Assembly: GCF_900091525.1 (NCBI RefSeq)
Contig: NZ_FMCU01000008.1
Span: 62,001 to 126,000 of the forward strand
DNA: 64,000 bases
Reading direction: 5' to 3'
Source: Micromonospora matsumotoense
GTDB taxonomy: Bacteria > Actinomycetota > Actinomycetes > Mycobacteriales > Micromonosporaceae
The translations under genes and the position numbers were made by a program. This document shows positions 42,408 through 51,387 of the stretch, in pieces (the first letter of the stretch is position 1; every line of letters begins with the position of its first letter). The notes under the pieces were generated by a model that was given only the letters and a program-made list of their open reading frames with translations, searched no databases and was not told where the DNA came from.

Positions 42408-43798
42408 GCGGGCGAGTCGTCCACGCCGCCCCGCGGCCCGAAGGAAAGCGGAGAGCCCGGATGAGCATCATGGGAATCGAACTGCGCCGCTCCGCCGCGC
42501 TCGGTGCCGCGTTGATCACGGTGGTGGTCGGGGTCGGCGCGCTGTACACGGCGACCGGCCGCTGGTCGAGTGGCTGGATGGCCCTGGCCCTGGCCATCCG
42601 GGAGTACCTGCTCCTGCTGTGGCCGCTGGCCCTCGCGGCCGGCGCCTGGCAGGGCCGCCGGGAGCACCGGGCGAAGGTCGGCGAACTGTTCGCCACCACC
42701 GCCCGGCCCCGCGCCGGGCGGATGCTGCCGGTGCTCGGCACGCTGGGCCTCACCCTCGCGATCGCCTACCTGTTGGTGACCGCGGCGGGCATCGCCTGGA
42801 TCATCACCACCGCCTCGTACCTGCCCCTGCTGCACTTCGTCGTCGTCACCGCGGTCGGTGCGCTGTCGCTGGTCGCTGCGGCGTGGCTCGGACTGGGGAT
42901 CGGGCGGCTGCTCCCCGCCCTGGTGACCGCCCCGGCGCTGGCGGTGGGCGGCATGCTGCTGGTCTTCTTCGTCACCATCGGGCCCTCGGACCGGGTGGCC
43001 GCGGCGATCTCTCCGGCCCACGGTTCCAGCCCGTTCCACGACTACCAGACGATCGACAACCGGGTCAGCGGCGCGTTGGCGATCTCGATGATCGCGCTCG
43101 CCGTCACCGGTCTGCTGTTGTTCGTCGCCGACGGCTGGCGGCTCCGGGCGATGGCGGTGCTGCCGGTGCTGCTCGGGTTCGTGGTGGCGATGACGGTCCT
43201 CCCGCACGACCGGGACGTGCTCAACTGGCCGGTCGACCCGGTCGCGCAGGAGCTGGTGTGCACCGACGACGCCCCGACGGTGTGCGTCAGCCGGGTCCAC
43301 GCCAAGGTGCTCGACGCGGTGACCCCGCTGGGCCGGGAGGGTCTCACGGCGCTGGCGAAACTGCCGGACGCGCCGACCGTCGTGCACGAGGACACCCGCA
43401 CCATCGGGTACGACCAGACCTGGCCGGCCGCCCGGGACGGTGTCGTCACGATCGAGGTCCGGATCGACGACCGGGGCCGGCTCGCCCACCCGGCCGCCGT
43501 GGTTCCCGAGATCGTCAGGAGGCTGGGCGTGCCGTACGACGGCAAGTGCAACCAGGGCGACGAGGTGGTCGAACGGGCGGCGGCCTACTGGCTCCTGGGC
43601 CGTGAGCCGCGGTCCGACGTGGGTGTGGTGCCCGGGATGATCGAGGAGGACCCCGGGACCAACCCCGAGGCGGTCAGCCTGTGGCGGGGTCTGCGTGACC
43701 TGCCCGAGGCGGAGGCGCTGGCCCGGGTCACGGCGGTCCGCGACGCCCTCCGGGCCTGCCAGGACCCCACCGGGATGTTGTCCCGGAGTGCCCGGTGA
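42404..43798 (+). CDS. ABC transporter membrane protein with large C-terminal soluble domain
   Basis: The 464-residue protein has six or more helices in the first 270 residues (for example ALGAALITVVVGVGALY, LLLLWPLALAAGAWQ, LALAIAYLL-like LTLAIAYLLVTAAGIAW) and then a soluble domain of about 180 residues with Cys in ELVCTDDAPTVCVSRVH and GKCNQGDEVVERAA. ATG 42404 is coupled to the ATPase stop, but ATG 42461 (GGAGA upstream) is equally good and begins nearer to the first helix. The soluble domain may be extracellular and is not recognised. Confidence 0.85.
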   Translation: MSGRVVHAAPRPEGKRRARMSIMGIELRRSAALGAALITVVVGVGALYTATGRWSSGWMALALAIREYLLLLWPLALAAGAWQGRREHRAKVGELFATTARPRAGRMLPVLGTLGLTLAIAYLLVTAAGIAWIITTASYLPLLHFVVVTAVGALSLVAAAWLGLGIGRLLPALVTAPALAVGGMLLVFFVTIGPSDRVAAAISPAHGSSPFHDYQTIDNRVSGALAISMIALAVTGLLLFVADGWRLRAMAVLPVLLGFVVAMTVLPHDRDVLNWPVDPVAQELVCTDDAPTVCVSRVHAKVLDAVTPLGREGLTALAKLPDAPTVVHEDTRTIGYDQTWPAARDGVVTIEVRIDDRGRLAHPAAVVPEIVRRLGVPYDGKCNQGDEVVERAAAYWLLGREPRSDVGVVPGMIEEDPGTNPEAVSLWRGLRDLPEAEALARVTAVRDALRACQDPTGMLSRSAR

Positions 43799-44385
43799 CC
43801 TGGACGCTGCTCTACCTGCGGTCGCGACACGTACCCCTGGCCCTGGCCGCCGCCGTCGGCGGGGTGGCGGTGCTCTGGGCGCTGTACCTGGCCTTCGCCA
43901 AGGAGCGGGACGTCACCCCGATGATGGTCGTCCTGACCGTCCTGCTGATGGTCGCGGCGCTCGCGCCCACCCTCGCCGGCCCGGACGAGAACCTGGAGCG
44001 GACCGCGTCGGTGCGCTGGGCCTGGCGGCGGGCGGTGCACCTGCTCGCCGGCCTGCTGATCATCCTGGCGGTCCTGCTCGCCACCCGGCACACCGGCGCC
44101 CGGTTCGGACCGGTCGCGCTGGTGGTCCGCGACGCCGCCGGGCTGCTCGGCCTGACGGCGCTGTGCGCCACGGTGGTCGGCGCCGCCCGGTCCTGGTTCC
44201 TGCCGCTGGGCTGGACCACCATCGCGGCCGTCTACCCGCAGCCGGGCACCTGGGGAGCGGTCGCGACGTGGCAGGGCCAACCGCCCGACAGCCGGGCCGC
44301 CACGGTGGTGGCGGCGGTGCTCGCCATCGGTGGGCTGGTCGCCTATGCGGTCGCCGGCCCGGCCCGCCGGGACCCGTCCGAGTAG
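43795..44385 (+). CDS. Polytopic membrane protein, third component of the ABC exporter
   Basis: The 196-residue protein has about five or six helices (VPLALAAAVGGVAVLWALYL, MMVVLTVLLMVAALAPTLA, AVHLLAGLLIILAVLLATR, AGLLGLTALCATVVGAA, VVAAVLAIGGLVAYAVAG). GTG 43795 overlaps the permease stop (GTGA). No catalytic motif is seen. It is probably a second permease subunit. A 15-bp stem terminator follows. Confidence 0.8.
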   Translation: MTWTLLYLRSRHVPLALAAAVGGVAVLWALYLAFAKERDVTPMMVVLTVLLMVAALAPTLAGPDENLERTASVRWAWRRAVHLLAGLLIILAVLLATRHTGARFGPVALVVRDAAGLLGLTALCATVVGAARSWFLPLGWTTIAAVYPQPGTWGAVATWQGQPPDSRAATVVAAVLAIGGLVAYAVAGPARRDPSE

Positions 44386-44391
44386 CCCGCG

Positions 44392-44436
44392 CCGGGCCGG
44401 CACGCCTCCCGCACTGCCGGTGGCGTGCCGGCCCGG
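44392..44436. terminator. Bidirectional terminator between the exporter operon and SARP gene 1
   Basis: Perfect 15-bp arms (CCGGGCCGGCACGCC at 44392-44406 and its complement at 44422-44436) with a 15-base loop, 7 bases past the exporter stop. It marks the left edge of the biosynthetic cluster. Confidence 0.8.
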
Positions 44437-44503
44437 GCCGGTCGAGCAGCGCGGCTGGGGCTGCGTCACCCGGTCGCTCACGGCGCGGAAGGTCGGCCGA
44501 CGG

Positions 44504-45346
44504 CTACCGCACGCGGGCACGCTGGAGCACGAGGTGGTCGAGCAGTTGGGTCAGCCCGTCGTCGCGGGGGGCCACCTCCAGCGCCGGATCGTCCGCGAGG
44601 ACCGCCTGTTGGAGCAGGTGCAACCGCTTGGACGGCTCCAGCCCCAGCTCCTCCACCATCGACGTACGCAGCCGGTGGAAGACCGCCAGGGCCTCCCGCC
44701 GCTGGCCGCTGCGGTGCAGCGCGACCATCAGCTGCGCGCACAGGTTCTCGTTCAGCCCGTGTTCGGCGATCAGCAGGGTGAGCTCGGCCAGCACGTCCTG
44801 GTGGTGACCGAGCCGCATCCGCGCCTCGATGCACTGTTCGAGGGTGTTGAGCCGGACCTGTTCCAGCGCCTTGAGCCGGGGCTCGGCCACGGTGCCGGCC
44901 CGCACGTCGGCCAGTGCCGGGCCACGCCAGAGCGCGCAGGCGCGTACCAACAGCGCCGCCGCGTCGACATTCTCGCCGGCCGCCAGGGCCCGTCGGCCGG
45001 CCGAGGCGAGCTGTTCGAACAGGCGCAGGTCGAACTCGTCGGCACCGACCCGCAGGGCATAGCCGCCGGGCACGGTGACCAGCACCCGCTTGGCCACCTC
45101 GGAGACCGGCACGCCGAGCAGGCCGGCGAAACACTTGCGGATCTGCAGGACGTACGTCTGGAGCGTCGTCAGCGCGCTGACCGGCGGGGACCCGCCCCAC
45201 AGCTCCTGGATCAACGCGGAGACCTGGACGGTCTGGTCGGCGTTGAGGAGCAACAGGCCCAGCACACTGCGGGGCTTCGGGGCGGTCGGTGTGGCGACCG
45301 CCCCGGCGTGGGCGAGCACGAGCGGTCCCAGGATCTGGATTTCCAT
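44504..45346 (-). CDS. SARP-family transcriptional activator (SARP 1)
   Basis: The 280-residue regulator opens MEIQILGPLVLAHAGAVATP, the start of an OmpR-type winged helix (TLQTYVLQIRKCFAGL) followed by the bacterial transcriptional activation domain (FEQLASAGRRALAAGENVDA, LNENLCAQLMVALHRSGQRR, EELGLEPSKRLHLLQQAVLA). SARPs activate antibiotic clusters by binding heptamers spaced by 11 bp next to a poor -35. It is short, without the ATPase part of larger SARPs. A GGGGAGGGG ribosome site precedes ATG. A close paralogue lies at 61055, and SARP-like boxes lie upstream of both. Confidence 0.95.
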   Translation of the reverse strand: MEIQILGPLVLAHAGAVATPTAPKPRSVLGLLLLNADQTVQVSALIQELWGGSPPVSALTTLQTYVLQIRKCFAGLLGVPVSEVAKRVLVTVPGGYALRVGADEFDLRLFEQLASAGRRALAAGENVDAAALLVRACALWRGPALADVRAGTVAEPRLKALEQVRLNTLEQCIEARMRLGHHQDVLAELTLLIAEHGLNENLCAQLMVALHRSGQRREALAVFHRLRTSMVEELGLEPSKRLHLLQQAVLADDPALEVAPRDDGLTQLLDHLVLQRARVR

Positions 45347-45470
45347 GGCCCCTCCCCCCGAGAGCGATCCGCCCTCTTGTCGACGTGCCGTTGCGGGGAT
45401 CCGCATGAAAGCGACAGCCTTACCCATCACCATAGATAAGCGTCAGTCCCAAGCGGAATTCACGTCTTTT

Positions 45471-45487
45471 CGTACCGTGGTGGTACG
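45471..45487. promoter_or_regulatory. Palindrome upstream of SARP gene 1
   Basis: CGTACC-GTGGT-GGTACG has perfect 6-bp arms. It lies about 125 bases before the SARP start, near a possible minus-strand -10 (TATGGT). It could be an operator for a TetR-like or hormone-receptor repressor, but no such gene is in the window. Confidence 0.35.
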
Positions 45488-45523
45488 AGGTTCGACTGAG
45501 AGGCTAGCCGGTTTTGGGGCGAC

Positions 45524-45552
45524 CGTCGCAGATTGCTCAAGCCATCTTCGAG
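45524..45552 (-). promoter_or_regulatory. SARP box upstream of SARP gene 1
   Basis: Read on the minus strand, heptamers CTCGAAG, CTTGAGC and TGCGACG start 11 bases apart (plus-strand positions 45546, 45535, 45524). They fit the CTTGAGA/CTCGACA family of the cluster and point toward SARP gene 1, about 180 bases away. Confidence 0.5.
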
Positions 45553-45725
45553 GACCGATGGAAAGCCTGAGGTCAGGCCGCTGAGAGAGGCCGAGACGAC
45601 CGGCCCGGCGGGCCCACCGACCAGGCGCCGGACCGGCCGCCGCCCGGATTCCGCCCGCGACGGCACATCGGTTCGGCGGCACCCCGCACCGCCGTTCGGC
45701 AACACCCGCACCGAGTGACGGAACG

Positions 45726-45773
45726 CCCTTTTGGCCGTACATCCACACCATTGACGGCCTTCACTCAAAAGGG
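45726..45773 (-). terminator. Complex hairpin after the FAD hydroxylase gene
   Basis: CCCTTTTG with GCCGT (45726-45738) pairs with ACGGC (45754-45758) and CAAAAGGG (45766-45773), giving inner and outer stems separated by a bulge of 7 bases. It lies about 50 bases beyond the FAD gene stop on the minus strand. The rest of the 45347-45819 spacer holds the two regulatory sites listed above and nothing else I can support. Confidence 0.5.
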
Positions 45774-45819
45774 GTTGGTCGTCCGGAAGGCCCGGCTGCC
45801 GCGCCTCGGGCGAACGGGA

Positions 45820-47142
45820 TCAGGGCCGGCGCAACGCGGCGGCGCCGACCCGCCAGAGGATGTCCGGACGGCGCAACCGCGCGGGCCCGGCCGCCAGGTT
45901 GACGACCTCCAGGAAGGCCCGGTGCACCACCTCGTCGGTCACGGTCGCGTGCTGGACCGCCTCGGCCAGGCCCCGGCGCAGCCGCCAGCCGAACGGCCGG
46001 GCGGCGGTCACGTGCGGCAGGTAACGGTCCTGCGCGGCGGAGAAGTCCCAGGCGTCGTCCACCACCGCCCGGACCCGCCGGAAGTACGCGTGCGCCGGCC
46101 CGTCCACCGCGCCGGGCTCGGCCAGCCACTCGGCCAGCGCGACCGCCTGGAGGGCCGCCACCGAGATGCCCTGGCCGTAGGTCGGGTTGAACGAGGCGAC
46201 CGCGTCGCCGACCGCCACCAGGCCCGCCGGGAACCGGTCCAGCCGGTCGAACTCGCGGCGGACGCTGTCCGGGAAGCGGTGCACGTACACCTCGCTGGCC
46301 GGCTCGCACGCGTCCGGCAGCATCCGCAGCGGGGTGGCCGGGTTCGACCGGCAGCGGGCCAGGAACTCGCCCAGGTCCCGGCCCGGTCGCCGGTCGCCGT
46401 AACCGCTGACCAACGTCAGCCAGCGATCGCCCTCGACGGGGGTCATCGAGCTGGGCCCGTTACGCGCCCGGCTCGGCGTGTGGACCGAGTAGACCGCCAC
46501 GTGGCCGGCCAGCCGCTGGCCGGGTTCCCGGTGGAACAGGCAGGTGGCGTAGCCGAGGTCCAGGGCCATCCGGCGCTTGTCCGGCGCGGGATAGCCGAGC
46601 CGACCGAGCCAGTCGGCCAACCGGCTGGACCGTCCGGTGGCGTCCACCACGAGCTGCGCGCCGTGCCGCTGCGCGTCGGTGCCGCCCGGCGGGCGGACCA
46701 GCGCGCCGTCCACCCGGCCGGCGGTCGCGGTGAGCCCGACGGCGGTGCCCCCGACCAGGGCCACGTTCGGCAGCGCCAGGACCCGCCGGCGGATGTGCCA
46801 CTCCAGGAACGGACGGGACACGCTGACCACGCTGCCGCCGCGCACCGGGACCTTGGGCCGACCGTCGAGGAACCACTGCGCGCCACCGGGACCGCTACCG
46901 ACCAGTTGGCCGCCCTCGCGCACCATCTGCCGGACGACGCCGGGCAGCAGCCGGTCGATGACGGTCCGGCCCCGGCCGAGCAGGGTGTGCGCCTGGCTGC
47001 CGTGCGGCGCGCCACGGCGGATCACCGGGGCGTCCGCCAACAGATCGGGCTCCACGATCCACACCTGGTCGGCGTGGTCGGCCAGGACCCGGGCGGCGAT
47101 CATGCCGGCGACGCTGCCACCGAGGACGAGAGCGGTCTGCAT
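45820..47142 (-). CDS. FAD-dependent monooxygenase/hydroxylase (geranylgeranyl-reductase/halogenase-like fold)
   Basis: The 440-residue flavoprotein has the dinucleotide fold ALVLGGSVAGMIAARVLAD, the middle strand VVDATGRSSRLADWLGRLGY, and the second FAD motif GLVAVGDAVASFNPTYGQG with GISVAALQAVALAEWL. The halogenase WxWxIP motif is absent, so hydroxylation or epoxidation, not halogenation, is likely. It belongs to the tailoring set. Its ATG shares one base with the PPTase stop (TGATG), so the two are translated together. Confidence 0.85.
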   Translation of the reverse strand: MQTALVLGGSVAGMIAARVLADHADQVWIVEPDLLADAPVIRRGAPHGSQAHTLLGRGRTVIDRLLPGVVRQMVREGGQLVGSGPGGAQWFLDGRPKVPVRGGSVVSVSRPFLEWHIRRRVLALPNVALVGGTAVGLTATAGRVDGALVRPPGGTDAQRHGAQLVVDATGRSSRLADWLGRLGYPAPDKRRMALDLGYATCLFHREPGQRLAGHVAVYSVHTPSRARNGPSSMTPVEGDRWLTLVSGYGDRRPGRDLGEFLARCRSNPATPLRMLPDACEPASEVYVHRFPDSVRREFDRLDRFPAGLVAVGDAVASFNPTYGQGISVAALQAVALAEWLAEPGAVDGPAHAYFRRVRAVVDDAWDFSAAQDRYLPHVTAARPFGWRLRRGLAEAVQHATVTDEVVHRAFLEVVNLAAGPARLRRPDILWRVGAAALRRP

Positions 47143-47723
47143 CAGCGGCCGACGACCGACCGTGGGTGCCCGGAGCACGCCGACACGCTCGCGACCGCCA
47201 ACACGTGGCCGGGCAGCTCCCGGTGGGTCACCAGGACCCCGGGAGCGTCGACGGCGGGCCGCCACGCGGGTGGTGCCGGCGGCGCGGTACGCCAGCGCAG
47301 CAGCCGGCCGCCGCGCAGCCCGGTGCCGTACACCTTGGCCACCGCCTCCTTGCCGGTCCACAGTGCCAGGAAGTCGACGCCGAGGCGGTCCGCCGGCCGG
47401 CCGCGCAGCCAGTCGGTGTCCTCGGGGGCGAACCACCGTCGGCTCAGACCGAGCGCGGGCAGCGGACGCACCTCCTCGACGTCGACGCCGACCGGTCCGA
47501 TCCGGGACACCGCCACCGCGACCAGGCCACGGGTGTGACTGACGCTGGCGTGCCAGCCCGTGGCGACGCCGCGCAGCACCGGCCCGCCCGCCGCCGTGTG
47601 CTCCACCGCGATCGCGGCCGGCGGGGCACCGGCCATCGCCGCGGCCGTCTCGACGAGCAGCGCGCGGGCGGCGGGCCGCCCGTCGCCCGCCGTGCGGCGC
47701 AGCCGTACCACCAGGTCCGGCAT
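47142..47723 (-). CDS. 4'-phosphopantetheinyl transferase (Sfp/Gsp-type)
   Basis: The 193-residue enzyme should load the phosphopantetheine arm on the PKS and free ACP. Motifs: WHASVSHTRGLVAVAVS, the magnesium site GPVGVDVEEVRP (G-V-D), and the WxxKEA motif in FLALWTGKEAVAKVYGTGL. It is slightly short of Sfp (about 220). An inverted repeat CGGCAC-GCC-GTGCCG lies directly before ATG 47723 and may weaken translation. Upstream codons GTG GTG ATG are alternatives. Confidence 0.9.
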   Translation of the reverse strand: MPDLVVRLRRTAGDGRPAARALLVETAAAMAGAPPAAIAVEHTAAGGPVLRGVATGWHASVSHTRGLVAVAVSRIGPVGVDVEEVRPLPALGLSRRWFAPEDTDWLRGRPADRLGVDFLALWTGKEAVAKVYGTGLRGGRLLRWRTAPPAPPAWRPAVDAPGVLVTHRELPGHVLAVASVSACSGHPRSVVGR

Positions 47724-48127
47724 CACCACGGCACGCCGTGCCGGCCGGGGACGACCCCGGGTGCCCGCCGGGTCCTCCGCCGCCCGTGACGACCCCGGGC
47801 GACGTGCGGCCCGGGCCGGGCGACTCCGACGGCACCCATTCAATCCCCCACCGCCCGCATTTTCGATAATTGTCAGGACACCCGGGTTAATGCGAGGATG
47901 ACCCGGGCCGAATTGACGATACCGAGGCGTGGGTGGGCCCGGCCCGCACTTATCTCGACATTCACTAGAGGCTCGGTGGAGAACGATTATGCCGCGGCAG
48001 CGACAGGGCACGGAAGGACACTCCCCACCGCGACGGGAACCGACCGCACCGCCGTGGGGACCGTCCTCGGGGTGGGCCCGCTCGAGAGGCCCGGCCCCGG
48101 TCCGGTCCCTGGCGCAGGGAGGCGTCC
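47724..48127. promoter_or_regulatory. Divergent control region of PPTase and O-methyltransferase genes
   Basis: This 404-base AT-richer spacer holds CCCGGGT/ACCCGGG inverted arms (47881-47887 and 47901-47907) and SARP-like heptamers CTCGACA (47954) and CTAGAGG (47965) 11 bases apart, pointing to the methyltransferase gene with GATTAT (47985-47990) as a possible -10. A shared SARP activation is plausible. Confidence 0.4.
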
Positions 48128-49147
48128 GTGGCGCGTGACGACGAGTACTTCCGCAAGCGGCTGCTGAACGTCCTCTGTGCCACCTGGACGGCGCAGGCGT
48201 GCTCGGTCTTCGCCCTGCTCGGCCTGGCCGACCGGATCGCCGCGGGCACCACCGGCGGTGCCGAGCTGGCAGCGGCTGCCGGGCTGGACCCGGTCGCGCT
48301 GCGCCGGTTGCTCGCCGCGCTCGCCGACGCCGGCGTCCTGCGCCAGACCGGTCCGGACGACTTCGTCCTGTCCGGGATGGGGGAATACCTGCGCACCGAC
48401 GTCCCCGGTTCGGTCCGCGACACGGCCGTCCTGTACGGCCAGGAGGTCTTCGCCTCGTTCGCCGGCCTGCTCGACACCGTACGCACCGGCCGGCCGGCGT
48501 TCACCGACCGCTTCGGTGAGCCCTTCTACCAGTACCTGGGCGGGCATCCGGAGCTGGCGGCGACGTTCAACGGGGCCATGTCCACCGCCCCGGAGCCGCC
48601 ACCGCCACCCGCCCGGCTGTTCGACGACGCCCGTACCGTGGTGGACCTCGGCGGCGGCGACGGCGGCCTGCTCGCCGGTCTCCTCCGGGCCCGCCCCGAG
48701 CTGCGCGGAGTCCTCGTCGAGCTGCCCGAGGCCGCCGCCCGGGGACGCGCCCGGCTCGCCGCCGCCGGGGTCCTGGACCGGGTCGACATCGTCGTCGGCA
48801 GCTTCTTCGACCGGGTGCCCACCCACGGGGACCGGTACGTGCTGCGGCGGGTCCTGCACAACTGGAACGACGGGAACGTCGCCCGGGTGCTGGCCCGGGT
48901 GCGCGCGGCGATGCCGACCGGAGCGCGGCTGCTGGTGCTGGAGGAGCTGCTGCCGGCACAGCCGCAGCAGGCCGGGGCCGGCGCGGGCACCTGGGGAGCG
49001 CCCCGCAACCGGATCGTGGATCTGCTGATGCTGGTCCTCATGGAGGGGCGGGACCGCACCGCGGCGGAGTACGGCCGGCTCCTCGCCGACGCCGGCTTCG
49101 CCGTCGCGGGCGTCACCGACGGCGCGATCGAGGCGGTTCCGGTCTGA
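48128..49147 (+). CDS. O-methyltransferase (acetylserotonin/hydroxyindole type)
   Basis: The 339-residue SAM enzyme has an N-terminal dimerisation winged helix (ELAAAAGLDPVALRRLLAAL), motif I TVVDLGGGDGGLLAGLLRA, FDRVPTHGDRYVLRRVLHNW with the catalytic His region (HNWND), and LLVLEELLPAQ. This family methylates phenols or hydroxyls on polyketides (as in DnrK/TcmN). GTG 48128 has GGGAGG upstream. An aromatic or enol oxygen in the cluster product may be its target. Confidence 0.88.
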   Translation: MARDDEYFRKRLLNVLCATWTAQACSVFALLGLADRIAAGTTGGAELAAAAGLDPVALRRLLAALADAGVLRQTGPDDFVLSGMGEYLRTDVPGSVRDTAVLYGQEVFASFAGLLDTVRTGRPAFTDRFGEPFYQYLGGHPELAATFNGAMSTAPEPPPPPARLFDDARTVVDLGGGDGGLLAGLLRARPELRGVLVELPEAAARGRARLAAAGVLDRVDIVVGSFFDRVPTHGDRYVLRRVLHNWNDGNVARVLARVRAAMPTGARLLVLEELLPAQPQQAGAGAGTWGAPRNRIVDLLMLVLMEGRDRTAAEYGRLLADAGFAVAGVTDGAIEAVPV

Positions 49148-49195
49148 GGGCGGCGGTGGGCCGCCACCCCGGGGCGGACCCGTCGTTCCCCCGGC

Positions 49196-50131
49196 TCACC
49201 GGGCGGGCCGGGTCAGCAGCAGACCCTCCTGGGCCACCGTGGCCACCAGGTCGCCGTTGCGCGCGTACAGGCGTCCGGTCGCCAGGCCACGACCGGTGGC
49301 CGCCCACGGGCTGTCGCAGTCGTACAGCAGCCACTCGTCCGCCCGGCAGGGTCGGTGGAACCACACCGTGTGGTCGATGCTGACGCCGAGGTCACCCGGC
49401 CCCCATGCCGTCCCGTGCCCGGCCACCATCGCACTGAGCAGCAGGGGCAGATCCGAGATGAGCACCAGCGCGCCGGCGTGCAGCGACACGTCGTCGGGCA
49501 GCTTCCCGGCCACCCGCACCCAGGCCCGGCGGTACGCCTCGCCCGCCCGCTCCCCGTCCGCCTGTTCCCCGGGCGGCGGGCCGATGTACCTGGCGTCGAA
49601 CGCGAAGAGCATCTGCTCCACGGCGGCCAACCGATCGGGCGCGTCGGCGAGCAGCCGGGCCAGGGTCGGCACCTCTTCCGGTGGCGGGACCTTGGGCGCT
49701 GGCCGCTCGTGCGCGAGCCCGGTGCCGGGATCATGGAACGAGGCGGTCAGGAAGAAGATCGGGGTGTCGCGTTGGATGGCGACCACCCGTCGGGTGGACA
49801 TGGACGGGCCGTCCCGAAGGGTCTCGACCAGGTAGGTGACGGGCCTGCGGCTGTCGCCCGGCCGGGTGAAGTACGCGTGCAGCGAGTGCACCGGTCGACC
49901 GGGGCGCACGGTGTGCGCGGCGGCGGTCAGCGCCTGTGCGGCGATGAGCCCTCCGTACCGGCGGGTGGTTCCCCGCGCCGTGCCACGACCGGAGAACACC
50001 CCCGCGACGGGCACCAGTCGGCCCGTGGTGACCGTTGCGTCGGCGGGTTCGACAGTTGCCAGGTCGAGCAGCCCGACCACCTCCTCGACGGCCGCCCGGC
50101 CACGGTCGAGGGCGGTCGCTCCGCCGCTCAT
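49196..50131 (-). CDS. TesB-like acyl-CoA thioesterase (double hot-dog)
   Basis: The 311-residue thioesterase has an N-terminal half with RYGGLIAAQALTAAAHTV and HSLHAYFTRPGDSRRPVTYL, and a C-terminal half with GDLGVSIDHTVWFHRPCRAD then WLLYDCDSPWAATGRGLATG, typical of TesB. Its catalytic Asp is expected in SIDHTVWFH. The PKS lacks a thioesterase domain, so this enzyme may free or edit the chain. It overlaps the glycosyltransferase gene by four bases and is last in the operon of KAS III, SDR, glycosyltransferase and thioesterase. Confidence 0.9.
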   Translation of the reverse strand: MSGGATALDRGRAAVEEVVGLLDLATVEPADATVTTGRLVPVAGVFSGRGTARGTTRRYGGLIAAQALTAAAHTVRPGRPVHSLHAYFTRPGDSRRPVTYLVETLRDGPSMSTRRVVAIQRDTPIFFLTASFHDPGTGLAHERPAPKVPPPEEVPTLARLLADAPDRLAAVEQMLFAFDARYIGPPPGEQADGERAGEAYRRAWVRVAGKLPDDVSLHAGALVLISDLPLLLSAMVAGHGTAWGPGDLGVSIDHTVWFHRPCRADEWLLYDCDSPWAATGRGLATGRLYARNGDLVATVAQEGLLLTRPAR

Positions 50132-51387
50132 GCCGCGAGATACCTGTCGACCTCGTCGGCGGCGACGAGCGTGCCGTGGGGTTCCGCGCGTATCTGCTCG
50201 CCGAGCTGTGCCGCGCGCCGCCGGAGCGGATCGGTGGTCAGGCGGGACATGCCCGACCGCAGCACGTCCTCGGACAGCTCGGTGAACCGCACGTGCACAC
50301 CGGCACCGAGCCGTTCCAACTGGCGGCCCCAGAACGGCTGGTCGGCGTAGGAGGAGCAGACCATCGTGGGGATGCCGGCGCGGACACCGGCGGCGGTGAT
50401 GCTGGCGCTGCCGTGGTGCACCACCATGGCGCAGTGGGGCAGCACCAGGTCGTAGTCCACGTAGGGCACCACCCGCAGCTGCGGTGTCGAGGACGGCGCG
50501 ACCCCGGACAGGCCCCAGCCCGTGGCCACCAGGGCACGCACACCCAGCGACCGGCAGGCCCGGCTGATCCCCGCCATCATCGCCGCCGGATCCGGCACGT
50601 GCGTGCTGCCGAACGTCAACAGGGCCGGCGGTTCGCCCGCCGCCAACCACCGCGCCAGCTCGGGATCGAGGGTGGACATGCCGGCGCGGTGCAGGTCGGC
50701 CGGGGTCAACCGGAGGTCACCGACGATCGGACGGTAGGCATCCCAGGTCAGGCCCGGCACCAGGGTGGGACTGTAGCCCTGCAGCTCCAGCGGTCGCCGC
50801 TGCTGCCTCGGGGGCGGCGGCATCGGAGGGAGCCCGAGCTGGCTGCGGAACTGGAACATCAGGTCGCGCCGGTACCGCCAGGCCCGCCGGGTGTAGTGCA
50901 GGTAGGTGGCCCGGTTCGCCGCGGCGGTCGGCAGCGGATCGGCAGCCACCAGCGGATGCGGCACCACGTCGTTCGGCCGGGCCGGTGTGAGGTCGTACGC
51001 GACGAGGGGGACGTCGTACGCCTCGGCCAGCGTCGCAGCCCACTGCTCGCTGACCACAGCGCAGACGATGGCCTCACAGCCGGCGGTGAACGTGATCGCC
51101 TCGTCGCCGAACTGGCGACCGTAGTCCCGGTACGCCTCGATCGTGAACTGGAGGAAGGAGTCGAGGTTGCTCATGGTGACCCACTCCCGGCCACGCTCGG
51201 ACTGCATCATCGACTGCTGGTCCCACCCGACCGGCACCACGTCGAGCCCCAACTGTCGGGGCAGGTCAACCAGGTTCAGTGACGCCCCGACGCGTACCTC
51301 GTGGCCGTGGCGGGCCAGCTCGGCGGCGAGTGCCGTCAGCGGATAGACGTCACCGCGGCTGCCGAGCGCCAGGACGGCGATGCGCAT
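50128..51387 (-). CDS. Family 1 (MGT-type) glycosyltransferase
   Basis: The 419-residue GT-B transferase begins MRIAVLALGSRGDVYPLTAL, the typical macrolide/UGT opening, and carries the C-terminal donor-binding loop HCAMVVHHGSASITAAGVRA followed by GIPTMVCSSYADQPFWGRQL. HHGSAS replaces the usual HHGGAG. It probably attaches a nucleotide-activated sugar to the polyketide or lipid. GGGGAGCG precedes ATG 51387. No dedicated deoxysugar genes are in the window, so a common sugar donor is likely. Confidence 0.92.
   Translation of the reverse strand: MRIAVLALGSRGDVYPLTALAAELARHGHEVRVGASLNLVDLPRQLGLDVVPVGWDQQSMMQSERGREWVTMSNLDSFLQFTIEAYRDYGRQFGDEAITFTAGCEAIVCAVVSEQWAATLAEAYDVPLVAYDLTPARPNDVVPHPLVAADPLPTAAANRATYLHYTRRAWRYRRDLMFQFRSQLGLPPMPPPPRQQRRPLELQGYSPTLVPGLTWDAYRPIVGDLRLTPADLHRAGMSTLDPELARWLAAGEPPALLTFGSTHVPDPAAMMAGISRACRSLGVRALVATGWGLSGVAPSSTPQLRVVPYVDYDLVLPHCAMVVHHGSASITAAGVRAGIPTMVCSSYADQPFWGRQLERLGAGVHVRFTELSEDVLRSGMSRLTTDPLRRRAAQLGEQIRAEPHGTLVAADEVDRYLAA

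Noticed and set aside
45820..47142. Flavin-dependent halogenase
   Set aside because: The WxWxIP motif is not present, so a hydroxylase or reductase of the same fold is the safer call.
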